Shown piece after piece: positions 34,020-46,699 of a stretch of DNA of 64,000 nt; the stretch's first letter is position 1; the number at the start of each line of letters is the position of its first letter. Both the position numbers and the translations under genes were made by a program. The stretch comes from Gnetum montanum (Eukaryota > Streptophyta > Gnetopsida > Gnetales > Gnetaceae). The notes under the pieces are model-generated. The model was not told where the DNA came from. It saw only the letters and a list, made by a program, of their open reading frames with translations, and did not search any database. The stretch spans positions 44,858 to 108,857 of the forward strand of contig MNCI01002937.1 of assembly GCA_015680685.1 (NCBI GenBank), in the 5' to 3' direction.

Positions 34020-34100
34020 CCGCGATATCGCGGGGGACAACGTGATATCGCGTACGTGATATCGCGTGGGATGTGATATCGCGGCCCATGCGATATCACG
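34020..34100 (-). promoter_or_regulatory. GATATC palindrome array in LTR A-
   Basis: CGCGATATCGCG, CGTGATATCGCG, ACGTGATATCGCG, TGTGATATCGCGG and GCGATATCACG follow each other in about 80 bases, upstream of the TATA box on the minus strand. This is the least decayed copy of the array. Confidence 0.6.
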
Positions 34101-34108
34101 TCCCATCA

Positions 34109-34556
34109 TATACTTAGATAATATTTATGTTTCTATGCATATTAATGAATTGGTGGAATGAGCTCGACTAGTTTCAAGCGTAAACACTTATTCATTTGGT
34201 AATCCCAGCAACGTTATTGCTTGGTTCACCTAGTAACATAGCGCTTGGTAATCCCAGTAGTGGATACGTGCATTTAGGATGTGTATGGCAAGCTGGGAAT
34301 GAACACTTATTGCTTATAGGCTAGTTTAGTCTATACTTTCCATAAGGCCAAAACAACATCAAGAATCATATGCCTCACTCTAGACTAAACCATACGTGAC
34401 AAAGCTACCACTAGTCCAAGTGGGAAGACAACGAACTATAATCAAGGCATAATGATCTAGATGCACAACTAGTCCCATCCACGAAATTCAACTGGATTAT
34501 GCATGAACGCTTATGATTCATATGGTTGGGCATAGGGGGTACTGCGCCACTCATTA
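34109..34556 (+). repeat. LTR fragment, related family D (R-U5 part)
   Basis: It shares the LTR layout of families A and B: GGTAATCCCAGCAAC-type blocks, AGTGGGAAGACAACGA, CATATGGTTGGGCATAGGG and the end CACTCATTA. Its sequence differs clearly from both. Its left part is missing where A- begins. It may be a solo LTR into which A- inserted. Confidence 0.6.
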
Positions 34557-36862
34557 GTTCTTCTTAAAGCACCTCCACATATCCACCATAGGATCACCAA
34601 TAATCTGCATTACAATATTGTTCACCCTTGATCCTCTATATGAATATATTACTAAAATAATTGGTCACCAAGCTATAAAAAAAAAGAAAAAAAAACTCAT
34701 CAATGCCCCATGCTAAGCATGAGAATATCAAGATCCACAACAACATCAAATAACAAAGGAAAGAAGAAGGATCAAGTAAACAAGCAGCCTTCCCAACAAT
34801 AGAAGAAGGTGTCATCCTAAATATCTTTAAATGCATCTCTACCTGCTTTATTGACCACTCAAACTACCCCATCATCGAAGGCTATATTTCTAGTGACTCC
34901 TCCTCCTAAGGATTCAACATTTCCACCTCAAATTACCTCATCATTGTAGCCATGAAGTCTAAATTAATCAATTTTTCTCTTTTTTGTCTCATTTATACCT
35001 CTTAAGAGCATCAATTAGCATTGGAAGAGCTCTTGAAGTCTATCATAGTTCTTGTAGATATCCAACCTCATGCCCAAGCTATATCATCAATACTCAATGT
35101 ACCATGATATGACATAGACTACTTGGTCTTAAAGAGAGAACATCAAGACCTATCATGTAACAAATGCCATATGCCAACTTCCCATCTACATCATCATACA
35201 AATTAGGATAACATGGTAATACCTCTAGTACATGTGGAGGACATGTCATCTCATTGGCTATCACTGACTATCTTGGTCCCGAAAAGTAGGTTAGGTATTC
35301 CAATTATAACTCTAATTTTGTTTAGAAGAGCTAGAGTAGAAATCCTAGGTTAATTAAATTTTCACAAATTTCACATATGTTGATCAAATTTTTGTAGCCT
35401 CAAGCAAAATCATCATCATGACCAATAGTTTAGGCACTCCAAAACCCTAAGAATTTGAGGTTTTAGAAAATCATGACACATGGTACACTTGTGGAATCCT
35501 TAGTAATTATCGTTTTGTTTTCCAAATATGACAACTTTGTGATCAACTCGTGGTACTCTCACCACGACTCATGTCGTAGTACCACAACCCAACATATCAT
35601 CAAAAAAATTTACCATGACTAGTGGTTGCCCAAAAAGTCAAATTTCTCCAAATTCTATGTTGAATTTCACATGTCATTATCCTCAAATTAAATCCCATTC
35701 ACCAACATTACTAAATTTATTTGAGTGATTTATAAAATTGACAAATTAATGAAATCATACACACTGTCCTTATAAAAACTATGGTAACATTTACAAGAAG
35801 AACCAAGGCATATGCCTTATGTAGTACCACAATGGCAAACTTCTCTTTTTTATGCAATGGTGTTTTTCAATTCTTGAATTTCAAAAAATTCCAAATTCTT
35901 CTGATTATGCCATTTGTATAGGGATAATAAATAATGGCACTTTTATTATTATTATTATTATTATTATTTGGAATATGCTTAGGCTTGATGTGCTTTTCTT
36001 GCATTTGGAAGCACAAATGTGATGTGATTTATAAGAGACATTCTATAATATAGAATTTGAATTTTAAGATCAAGTTGAATCTTTTTATAAACTTTGGATA
36101 TTACTGCTGTCTTTTCTTCCTTATGTGCATGGAAGAATACTCCTTAGTGTGATTCCTCATTCTTTTGAAAGATTTATGTTTTTGTGGTTTTGATTGCTTT
36201 TTGATTTATTTTGATTTATAAGAAGCCTCTTGTTGGAAGTGTTTTCTTGCGAATCATATGAATTTATAAATCATTGAATGGAAAACCTCAATTTTCTTGG
36301 AGATCATTAAACAAAAAATCTCAATTTAATGTTAAATTAGAGAAGGTATTACACATGCATTTATTTAGAATTCAATAGTAAGGCATATCACGTATAAGGA
36401 GTTATCATGTATAAGGAGTATTTAGATGTTTCATTTTGAATGTGAAGTATTTAATTTTAAATATAATACCATTCAAAACTGAAGAGCAGCCTAACGCCTT
36501 TGGCTCTCAGCCAACAACTTAAAATATATATATAATACGAATAAACATAATTTTCAAAAACTCTCATAATAGCAGGAAAGTAAAGCCAATGCTAGTGGGC
36601 CGGGGAGGGAGGTTATGCCTGGTACGTAGGCAGGGATCAAGGCTCTGTATTGCAATGAAAATGCAGCAACTACAAATCCATTAGACAGGCTTGCAACTAC
36701 CTAACAGAACCATCTTCAATCAAGTTCTCATGTCAACTGGTTTGAGTTATGGTAGCTGGGCTTCCAAGAATTGGAAGCTTTGGGAGAGATTTATCATATT
36801 TTGAAAAGGAACTTGAGATATCCTGAAGATTTAATAATAAGAATCAAAATTTCTCAAAGTCG
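34557..36862. other. unassigned DNA downstream of the ABC transporter gene
   Basis: No gene is recognised. It includes an ATT microsatellite (35943-35968). The last 300 bases (36560-36862) are probably the 3' UTR and flank of the minus-strand transporter. ATTAAA on the minus strand near 36830 is a weak polyadenylation-signal candidate. Confidence 0.4.
35943..35968. repeat. TTA microsatellite
   Basis: About eight TTA units lie in intergenic DNA. Confidence 0.9.
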
Positions 36863-39800
36863 TTAAGAGGAAACCATATGAAGCCTCACCAAGGATGAAT
36901 AAGCTCCATCTTTTATAGCCAGCAGTTCATCATGCTTACCCTGTTCTACTATGACTCCATTCTTCACCACAGCGATCATATCTGCATCTTTAATTGTAGA
37001 AAGCCTATGTGCAACCACGATGGTAGTTCTATTTATCTTTACACGGTCCAGTGCATCTTGAACCAGTCTTTCAGATTCTGCATCCAATGCACTTGTAGCT
37101 TCATCCAGTAATAAAATTTTTGGCTCCTTCACTATAGCTCGAGCAATTGCTATGCGTTGCTTTTGACCTCCTGATAACTGCAGTCCACGCTCCCCAACGG
37201 ATGTTTGGTAGCCATGAGGAAGTGCAGAGATAAACTTATGAGCATTAGAAGCCTCTGCAGCTGCCTTGATCTGCTCCTCCGAGGCTTGCCCATCCTTTCC
37301 ATAAGCAATATTTGCAAGAATCGTGTCATTAAATAGAACAGGTTCTTGGCCAACAAGACCCATCTGTTGTCTCAGCCATTTGACCTGCAACTTCCGTATC
37401 TCAACTCCATCAAGCAATATTCGTCCAGAGTCAGGATCATAGAACCTCTGGCAAAGGGAAATAACAGTTGATTTGCCGCTTCCACTTTCTCCCACGAGAG
37501 CAACAGTCTGCAATCACAAATATGGATATTTGGTTTTTATGGTTAGCTAGTTAGTGGAGAATATCTGAAAAGTGAAAACATCCGCATTAATTCTAGTAAA
37601 ATGGAATTAAGTCACCTAAAAGCACCTGGATCAATAGGCTTTTAAGGTATGCGAAAATTTTGGTATAATTAAAATTAGTATTTGATACAGGAGAGAGCAA
37701 GAGAACTTGCAAGAGCACCCAAATAAATGGGATAAGGTTATTATGATGAGGTCCAGAAAAACACACCTTTCCAGCAGGGAAGAATATGTTCAAATCCTCG
37801 AATACTTGCGTGTCCGGTCTGCAAGGATATCTGAAACTCACATGGCTGAATTCTATGTTTCCTTTGTGATTTTCCAAAATGCTTCCAGAGTTGTTGCTTG
37901 CATCAATCTTTGATGTTCTTTCAAGAACACCAAAGATCGAATTAACAGAGTTTTTGACCTTGCCAATATCAGGGGTCATTCCCATGGACTGTGAAACACC
38001 GAAGGCCGCTAGTGCTATAGCGAAAAACACCTGCAAGGAAGATCATGTATCAGTAAGCATGTTAAATTGCACAAAAGAAAAGGAGATTTGATAAATAGTA
38101 GCAGCACCAAACCTCACCTTGAAAACATCACCGAATGACGTATCTCCGCTCTTTACCATACGAGAACCAACCCAAAATATCAAGGCATAGGATGCAAACA
38201 ACACAAAATTTGACAGGCCTAAGCCCACTCCGCTTATAATCCCTTTCTGAGTTCCATTCTTCAAGGGAGCCCCACATTTCTCGTTGTAAAGCCTCAGCAC
38301 TTTGTCCTCTGCACAGAAAGATGCCACGGTTCTTATGCTTCCAACTGCTTCATTCGCAACTTGGCTAGCTTGTTCGTATTTCACCTGCAATGTTATCTCC
38401 CATGAGCATATTCTGCTTTTTATACATTATATTCAAGTTTCTTAAATATTCCTGGTGAAAGAAACCTGAAATGATGGTAATCATAGTATCGTACTACCTC
38501 TTCAAACTATGGTCAACAACAGCTAAAACTGATATTATATATGCTGGGTTCTAATTTCTTTGATAGGATTCTCATAAATTTAAATTCAAGTATGAAAATT
38601 CAAGTGTAGGGCAGTCATTATTTCAATTAATTGGGGCTTTGCAAAAGCCTTCAGCCGATTTCAAGTCTGCTACCAAGCCACTCCTTGCCATCTTTTAATA
38701 GGATGTTTCACCTAGGAGGCAGACCTTGCTAAAAACAGGAGACAAAATTTTATTTTATTGAGGGATCAGGATTATCCCTTGATGAGAGCATAAAGCGAAA
38801 ATGGCATCTAACCTGAACCTCTCTAAGCTGTGGGTTCTCACCATTCTCTAAGATCAATAAGAAAGGACAGACCTTGCTAACTCAGAGGGCTAGTATATTA
38901 AAGAAATGCGGTATACAACCGTGTTCGTGGTCTATGTTAGAACTAAGAATAGATATTATCAATCAACCATCATGACAAACTGCAAATTACACCTTCTACG
39001 TAAAACAACTAACTAGTTGAAATCCTGTGATACGGAAAACAAAAGAGCACTCTCTAATTCTCTAGATATTAAGAGCACTAAAACTTAATTATACAAAAGC
39101 CACCATTAAATATTTAGCAACATTTGGGTAAGCAATGATACCTTTGCGTCGGCCGAGAAGCCTTTGAGGACCTTGAGTTGTACCCAGCCATTGAGGCCGA
39201 AAAGAGGAACCAGAGCTATAAGCAAAAACGTGAGTTTCCAGTTGGCCGTGAAGGCAATCACAAGGCCAGCTGCAATGGTGGCCGTGTTCTGCACCAGAAG
39301 AGATAAAGCATCGCCCACCAAACCTCGCACGTTCGCAGCATCTGTTGAAAGTCTCGACACAATGGCACCACTACACGCAAATTATCAGAAAAATCAGGAC
39401 CTCATAACCTAAATTTCTCTCCCACGCTGAAATCTTCAATACATTAGTTAACCTACCTGGAATTCTCGCTGGCATCGAACCATCCAATTTCCTGGAAAAT
39501 GACTCTTCTGAATGTCATGGAGCGAATGCGTTGCACGAGCTTGCCCCCGGCAATGGCGAAAGCAGAGCCCTGTATCGGCGATGCTATAAACATGGCTGAT
39601 GCCAGGGCTACGAACATGAGCGCCCAGAGGTGCACATCCTTTCGAAGCTCGTGCGCAGATTTGTAGAAGCTGGAGATAACATTCGAGAAAAACAGACCAA
39701 ACAGCGGATTCGAAACACCCACTACTCCTGCTGCAATGCACCCTATCACCAGAACAGAGATTTCGGGCTTATTCAGAGCTGCAAGCCTTGTGATAGGAAT

Positions 39801-42800
39801 ATCCTTTTCTGTTTTTTCGGATCCTTTTTCAAGGTCGCCTTTTTCTTTGAATCTGCGGAAGCAACCAAGCAGACTGAATTTCGTCTTCTCTGGGCTAACA
39901 CCAGCCTCCATTTCTGAATCATTGACACTGAAATTGTCGCTGACTCTTGGTGACTGGCTCCATCTTGGAAAGGACGGCGGTTTGAAGGAAAGATTTCCCG
40001 CTGACATCCTGATGACATCATTTGCATGAGAGCTTTCTGGATCTTGCGTCTCTGTTTTGGTTTCCTGAATTTCTTGAAGACTGATCAGCTGAAAGTAAGC
40101 CCCAGCAGGATTCTTTATCAGCTCTGAATGGGTACCTGTAAAAGTGAGGACAATTCTTGGTAAACAAGATAATGGAAATTGAAGAAACTTTGCTGGCGTG
40201 TTTGAATGAGGAGAAAGATAAAACCGATGAAGGACTTGAGCGGAGAAGGAAAAAGTTTTAGGTGTACCTTTTTCGACAATGGATCCACGTTGAACTACCG
40301 CGATCATGTCTGCATTTCTGACTGTGGTCAAACGATGTGCAACAATGACGGTGGTTCTGTTCTTCATGATCCTGTCAAGAGCTTCTTGCACCACTTTTTC
40401 GGACTCTGCATCCAAGGCACTGGTGGCTTCATCCAGCAGAAGAATTCTAGGGTTCCTCAAAATGGCCCTTGCAATTGCTATCCTCTGCTTCTGCCCTCCA
40501 GACAACTGTGCTCCATGCTCTCCTACCATCGTCTCAAAACCCTGCAGTTTCAACTCAGTTGTTAAATTGCGATAGAATTCAAGATACCAGGCATATAATT
40601 GCAAATATTGAAGAGAAAAAACATTACCTGCGGCATCTTGCTAATAAATTTAGTTGCATTGGCAAGTTCAGCTGCAGTTTGTATCTCATCCAAGCTGGCC
40701 CCTTCTTTGCCATATGCTATATTCTCCCTGATGCTTGTGGCAAACAGGACAGGTTCTTGGCTTACCAATGAAATTTTTTCTCTAATCCATTTTAGCTGAA
40801 ATTGCTTGAGATTAACTCCATCTATGAGAATTTCACCGGATTGTGGGTCGTAGAATCTCTCGATCAAGCTTATAATTGTAGACTTGCCACTTCCACTCTC
40901 TCCAACTATGGCTGTTGTGGTTCCCCTGGGGATAAATAATGAAAACCCAGAAAATATCTGAACCTCCGGCCTTGATGGATACCTGAAATGCACATCCCTG
41001 AGCTCTATGTCGCCATGGATACCTTCAAGGACTATCCCCTCTTTACTGGTGGCATCAATTTGTGGTTTCCTCTTGAATGTCTCAAACATTTTGTATGCAG
41101 CAGCTTGTCCCGCTGCAAAAGCATTCAAAGCTGGAGTTGTTTGGCCAAGAGACCTGCATTCAAGACAAACAGGGTTGTAAGGTAGAATTGAACCGGCTGA
41201 GGAATTCAGGAAGATTCTCTGATGATGTTTACAGAATGAATAACTTACATGCCACCAGTCAAAACAGCAAATATGACATTGATTACTTTGCCACCGGAGT
41301 ATCCATTGTTGATGATCAATCTTGATCCATACCATAAGGACAAAGCATAGGTGCAGTACATGACGAAGAGAAAAGAACCCATACCAAGGCCACTTGCTAA
41401 ACCCTGGCGAACTGTAGCTCTGTATGCTGGAGTGAGTGACTTGTCATAGTCATTGATAGCCTTCGTTTCTCCAGAGAAAGAAGCAACCTGATTGAAAACA
41501 AACCCAGTAACTAAGATTTATTTATATAACACAGGTAAATTTAGCAATTGGCAAGCAGTAACATAATGTTAGCGCTCATATCTCAAATGCACATTAAGCA
41601 TATCATATGTTATAATTTAGGTTCTACCAATAACAAATATTTGGCGTTGTATTCTTACTGTTCTTATTGCGGCAATCGTTTGCTCAACTATGCTACTTGC
41701 TTCCGCATATGCTTTCTGTCCCCGGCTTGATGCCTTGGTTATTACCATTGCAATAACAGCACCCACAAGTATTTGAAGAGGCATCACAGCCAGCATTACC
41801 ACTGCAAGTTTCCATCCTCTGATAAAAGCTACGATGAAGCCCGCAAAGAAAGTCGTAATATATTGTAGGAATGTGCCAACCTGGTGTCAAATGCGAATTA
41901 AAAAATCATAATAAGATGAATAGCAGTTTGCAACAAAATATAGTACGATTCTTGCGTTTACCGAACTGTAGCCTACAAGACAGAGTCACAGTCTTGGTGA
42001 AGCATTATTGATTTATTATTGATACAAATTTCATCAGCCAAGGGTTATGCTTTATTAGTTTGCTATGAAGAAACATCAAAGAATCGATTTTCCCTTGTAT
42101 CAAATTACAGTGGTAAACTTACTTTTTCCCCAATTGCTTCCTGAATGAGAGTGGTGTCTCCTGACATAGTTCCAATGACCTCTCCTGTTGAGGCCTCTGT
42201 GTCAAAGAATGCAATATCTTGCTTTAAAATTGTTTCCAAGTAAAGACTTCTTATTCTTGCTGCTTGTCTTTCTCCCGTGCACATCCAACAAGCCGTCTCT
42301 GCAGGAAACGCAACTAATCAGTCGACCATACTGATAGAAAAAGAAAAACAAACAAACAAACAGTCCTAATTCGATTCACCATAGACGGTTTCAATATCTT
42401 ACGAAAGAAGGAAGCAACTCCGACTGCAATTCCAAGATAAACAAACCGGAAAGCGGCCTGAACAATCATGACAGAAAAACAAAAGATGTTGATCAAATTC
42501 TATAAATTTGGTTGGTTCTACGACTGTCTCAATAAAACAAGAAGCTAGAACATATATCGTCTTAAAAAGAGACCATGAACGTCGTCTTTCTGGACAATTT
42601 CTGCAGCAATTCAGACTACCATGAGAATTTATATATTCAGAAGAAAACACTTACAGTGAAGACATCGTCCACAACGGAGTCTCTATTTTCGTTGGAGTTA
42701 TTGCCGAACGCATTGATGAGTGATCCGAACAAAATTGTCATGGCAGGCATACCAAGACCATTAACGATGGCTCCGGCTGTTCCACCAATCATAAGCATTA

Positions 42801-43140
42801 TATCCAGTCTATCTGCAAACACGAACAGTTTATAGAGCGGAACGCTCCTTTTACTGTCCTGGCTTTTCTTTTTCTCAGCAGCCTTGTCCTGGAAAGAAGT
42901 TGAATCAGATGGACCATCCTGCCAGCTGTGGCGAGCATTTTGATCAAATTTCTGTTCTGGCACGGTCACGATGCTGTCCTCCATGGGTGATTCCTCTGCA
43001 GGCCCGAGCAGGTTGAAACATAAAATCAGCAATGCAACTTATACAGTGTGCCCTCCCGTAAACACAGACTAGAATTTGGAAACAGTGGATGAGGTATTAC
43101 CTTTGATTTCTCCTGTTGGCCCGTTATGTTCAACAAACAT
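36863..43140 (-). CDS. ABCB: ABCB-type (MDR/P-glycoprotein) ABC transporter, full length, 13 exons
   Basis: This is a full transporter (TMD-NBD-TMD-NBD) that uses ATP to move substrates across a membrane, usually the plasma membrane. Plant members carry auxin or specialised metabolites; the substrate here is unknown. Exons on the minus strand: 43140-43101, 42995-42655, 42457-42403, 42298-42123, 41880-41659, 41487-41249, 41153-40628, 40541-40268, 40135-39457, 39370-39142, 38384-38118, 38030-37767, 37507-36863. All introns are GT-AG, phases agree, and the product is 1318 residues, within or slightly above the usual size. NBD1: Walker [10 protein letters not shown] 442-450, Q-loop Q490, LSGGQ 546-550, Walker B ILLLDE 566-571, H602. 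NBD2: Walker A 1110-1118, Q1158, LSGGQ 1215-1219, ILLLDE 1235-1240, H1271. The first ATG follows a TATA box by about 70 bases. The sequence resembles the plant ABCB4/ABCB11/ABCB21 group (inference). No stop or lost catalytic residue is seen. Confidence 0.95.
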
Positions 43141-43206
43141 TAGCTACTCAGAGCACGCAGAATTTTGAAGAGAAGGACTGTTGCAGCGACATGCGTAAGC
43201 GCAAAT

Positions 43207-43214
43207 CTTATATA
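43207..43214 (-). promoter_or_regulatory. TATA box of the ABC transporter gene
   Basis: TATATAAG on the minus strand lies 67-74 bases before the ATG. It would place the transcription start near 43180 with a leader of about 40 bases. Confidence 0.5.
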
Positions 43215-44360
43215 CCGGAATCAGAAATGTTTTCGTGGGATTCAAGGTAGCCAAAAGCATTCAACCCATGTGGGCAATTCATTAATGTTCGCAGAAACTG
43301 CAGCAGCGCCAATTTTTTTATAGAGTCGTAAGCACCAGCGGAAACATTTTCTACGAACCAATGGGTTTATTAAATGAGACTCGTTTAGTGAAAAATCATT
43401 GTCCGGTCAAATGATCAGAGCAATCCAGACGGACATTTTATGTGCGGGGCCGAAGGTCAAAAGTTAAGTTGAAAACTTAAAATTTATCTTTCATTAACGA
43501 GGTGTTCGATTTTATATAAATTTGCCAGAGAAAAAGCAGACCCAAGGATTGAAATGGCTAATAAACAAAATTTGCAACAATAAACGAGTAGGATAAAAGG
43601 TGCTGGACAGCGAGGTGAGTGCTTGGCATAGGGGCTTGTTTGAACAAGTTTTATAAAAATAAAAAATTAAAAATTAAAAATATAAAATTAAAAAATTAAA
43701 AATAGAGCGCTATGAGGTTACACATCGCCACTGTCCATGTGCTGGTGGGAGGATTTTCAGTTCATCACCGGAGAGGATTTTTTGTTCAAACAGCGAGCAT
43801 TTTTTGTTGTTGTTCAAGAGCCACAAGTCTCTCGTAGGATTTTTCTGTTCAAGAGGTGCAAGTCTGTCGTGCACGAAAGAAACGCATTTTCTTTCCTGTT
43901 TTTTTTTCTACCCACACGGTAGTGGCTGAATATTACTTCTGCTTAGAGCACCAGGTAAATTTTTATTTTTAATTTGAATTTTTATTTTATGTTATTTATT
44001 TTATTTAAAACTACACAAATGTTTAACTTTGATTTTTATATGTTTTTCTAAACATAACAGAATGCTCCTAAAATCAAATTTAAGTTTTTAATATTTTGTT
44101 TAAAATATTGTTATTATTGTTTTGTCACATAGCTTTTTCCAGCCGAGACTATTCCCGGATTTCCGTACCCATACGGGAGGCACCCTAGGCGATAGTCTCC
44201 TAAAACAAGTTTTCACAGGTGTTGGTGGCATGTCCAAAATTTATGCATCAACAGATACTTAACCCTCAGGTGAGAAAATGGGTGGGTGTTTGTTATGATA
44301 ATACCTAAAAAGGGAACTTAATCTTTCTATCAACATAGTGTCTTTGGATGTTCTAATTAA

Positions 44361-44450
44361 AATTCTATACCTTGCTTTCTTAGGTAGTTTGCTCTGATAT
44401 CTACCAATTCCATACCTTGCTTTCCTAAGTAGTTTGCTCTGATATCTACC
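44361..44450. repeat. 45-bp tandem duplication
   Basis: Two units with AATTC(T/C)ATACCTTGCTTTC stand head to tail, and a third is started. Confidence 0.8.
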
Positions 44451-44486
44451 AATTCCATTGTCATCAGTAACTTTCCTGTTCAATTT

Positions 44487-44581
44487 TCCGGAGAAACAAT
44501 AGTTTCTAGAAACAACTCTTTGCCCATCCTTTNAATCCGGAGAAACAATAGTTTCTAGAAACAACTCTTTGCCCATCCTTT
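44487..44581. repeat. 46-bp direct duplication around N at 44533 (likely assembly join)
   Basis: 44487-44532 and 44536-44581 are identical, with N between them. This is the same signature as at 5259. Confidence 0.7.
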
Positions 44582-45358
44582 TTCTCCTTCCTCCAGGGTT
44601 CAAAGAAAGAGCCATTACTATAAAAATTGTCAAGTTTAAGATTTTTAAATTTTTTTGGTCATATTTCATTCTGTTTCCTTTATAAACCACCGGTATAGTG
44701 TTATTCTCCAAGTTTCAAGGCTTTTATTTTTATTATCTTTTTACAAACTATATTGTTGTTGGTCAGGCTACAATATATGTGCTTTAAGAAAAAAAACCAA
44801 ATTTAAGACTTTCTATTAGACTTAAAAATCTGCTAGACTAAGGGAACACAATACACAATACTGTTAAACTGTTAACATATTACTGTATTTGTTTGCATGG
44901 AAGGATAGTTACCTTTAAACTAACTAATCTTTACAATATTGAATACTAAAAATGCAAATCTGATTTAACAAATCAAAACGAAGTACTGTACTAATCATAA
45001 ACATTGACTGATTAACACTCCATTTACTTTATATGAAGTAAAGAAATGTTTTACCGTAGTAACACTCCCTGTTTGGCTTGCAACGCAAGTATTTGGTCAG
45101 TAAACGGCTGCAAGCGTGGCAGCACGCCGTGGAAAGAACGGAGTGTGATTTGATGTTGATAGAGCAGCCAAGGTTGGCTTGGCTGCAAGAAACTTGGCGA
45201 GGTGAGGTTACCACGTGATCACAATTAAAACGCGTGATAGTGTTTGACGACTCCACGGACAGCTGACGTCCTACCGCTTATGAATGTTAAAACCGTAAAT
45301 ATCCTTGTTTGTAAAAAAGCTATTCGGTTTCTCCTAATTCTTCTAACGTTATGAACGT

Positions 45359-45432
45359 CTAGAAGCGCCTTTACAAGTTGACATATTTCGAACTTCTAGA
45401 AGTGCCTTTACAAGTAGACATATTTCGAACTT
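45359..45432. repeat. 37-bp direct repeat
   Basis: Two units of CTAGAAG(C/T)GCCTTTACAAG that end in ATATTTCGAACTT lie about 2.2 kb upstream of the transporter ATG. Confidence 0.8.
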
Positions 45433-45850
45433 CATTAGTTGTAAAATGGACGGTCGCAGTCTCCGTCCATCATATCTCCACATTCTCCTCCGCCTTCCTG
45501 ATTTAACCGCAATTTATGTTTTTATCAAAGAACGCCTTTGCCAATGTGAACATGTATGAGAGACCGTTGTCATCGTATTCTGCTGAACATATTACACCAA
45601 ATTTCAATTTTCATATTTAAAGGGAAAATCTTCTTGTTATTCTTGAGAAACCGACAAATAAGAGACAAAATTGGTCTTAACATGGTCATAGAGTGTGCGC
45701 AAGAGGGGTCCGACACCCCCATAGAGTGTGCGCATAGCGATTGAAGGTATGCACCGGAGATTCGCAATTCCGGATAAATTTTTACGAACTGTTCCCGTTG
45801 GATTCGAGAGCACGTATAGAAGCGTATTTCATAATTTCTTATTATGTCGA

Positions 45851-46490
45851 AGGGGTGTGCTTTGAATTCTCACAAGGGCTTTTTTTTTTTTTTTTTGCAT
45901 GAGAACCACACCATGCAAAGACTTATTTGATTTGGTCAACTTCCTAATATTTGGTCAAGAGCAAAATGGTGAAAAACCAATGAAAAACATGCAAGCACCC
46001 AAGAGAATAGCCAGCACAAATGCGTCAAATCCCCTTGAAGCAACACCCTTTTCAATCCAATTGAGTCTTTCCTTGGTTTGAAGAATACCAAGCCACCAAT
46101 TCATTAATAGGTTTTCTTAAAAAAAGGGACAGTACATTTCCAAAACAAGGAAAACCATAGAGTTGCACGGGTAAGTGGATGACATGGACTCATTACCTAT
46201 TTTATCAAAAAAAAACCATATCTTAGTATCAACATTAAAAGTCAAAGGTAAAAGCCAAACATTAGCAATTAACACCATTATAGTACAATCCACCATCATG
46301 AGCACTTATTACGTGATGAGTAAGAATAAATCAAATAAGAATAAATCAAATTAAAAAATAGTAAAAATGTTAACGATGGTGTAAAACAAAAACAAAAATA
46401 AGTAAAGATGAAAAATATGTAAAACAAAAATGTGTAAAACAAAAATACAAAAGGAACTGAGGGCTTAAAATGGTTAGCATTGGTGGCCAT
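45851..46490 (-). other. 3' spacer of A3-
   Basis: It contains the cassette end, a poly-T run, the hairpin at 45894-45919 and GTAAAACAAAAA repeats (46380-46445). No gene is supported. Confidence 0.5.
45894..45919 (-). other. hairpin TTTGCATG / CATGCAAA (A3-)
   Basis: Identical arms and loop to 29239-29264: 8-base arms around a 10-base loop. Confidence 0.5.
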
Positions 46491-46503
46491 CTCCCCCATG
46501 ACT
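46491..46503 (-). other. internal polypurine-like motif (A3-)
   Basis: AGTCATGGGGGAG on the minus strand, after the integrase end. Confidence 0.45.
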
Positions 46504-46699
46504 AAGTTGGAACGAGGAGATCCGAAATAAGGAGCAAGGTTGTCCATTTATAAAGGTAGCATTAGTACTAGCCTTTTTAGGTTCATGGAAAGGTTTGGTT
46601 TGTTGGATGTTGATCAATAATTTCTTGTTCGAGCTTTCAAGTTTATAAATCATCATGGCCCCTGAAGGAAAAGTTTCATGAATGATATAAAGTCCTTCC

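Larger units (their letters stand above)
26370..34108 (-). mobile_element. Athila-like element, family A, minus-strand copy (A-), 3' truncated
   Basis: Reading on the minus strand there is a 5' LTR (34108-33390), tRNA-Asp-type primer site, gag-pro in a single frame, a pol deletion, 3' spacer with hairpin and minisatellite, and a long 3' ORF. The 3' ORF end, polypurine tract and 3' LTR are missing beyond 26370. RT and integrase are absent, as in B1. The element sits in, or next to, an LTR fragment (34109-34556). Confidence 0.85.
33390..34108 (-). repeat. 5' LTR of A- (contains a 58-N gap)
   Basis: It begins (minus strand) TGATGGGACGTGATATC at 34108 and ends CACTCATCG at 33390. U3 has five GATATC-type palindromes (34020-34100) and a TATA box (34005-33998). 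Ns fill 33482-33539. Confidence 0.85.
43215..45850. other. upstream region of the ABC transporter gene
   Basis: No gene is supported in this stretch. It has an A/T-rich run (43655-43705), a 45-bp tandem duplication (44361-44450), a duplicated block around an N (44487-44581) and a 37-bp direct repeat (45359-45432). A CACGTG core lies at about 45212. It seems to be single-copy host DNA and may hold the distal promoter. Confidence 0.45.

Noticed and set aside
40206-40775. Plus-strand ORFs of up to 119 codons within the transporter locus
   Set aside because: They are shadows of the conserved minus-strand ATPase exons 7 and 8.
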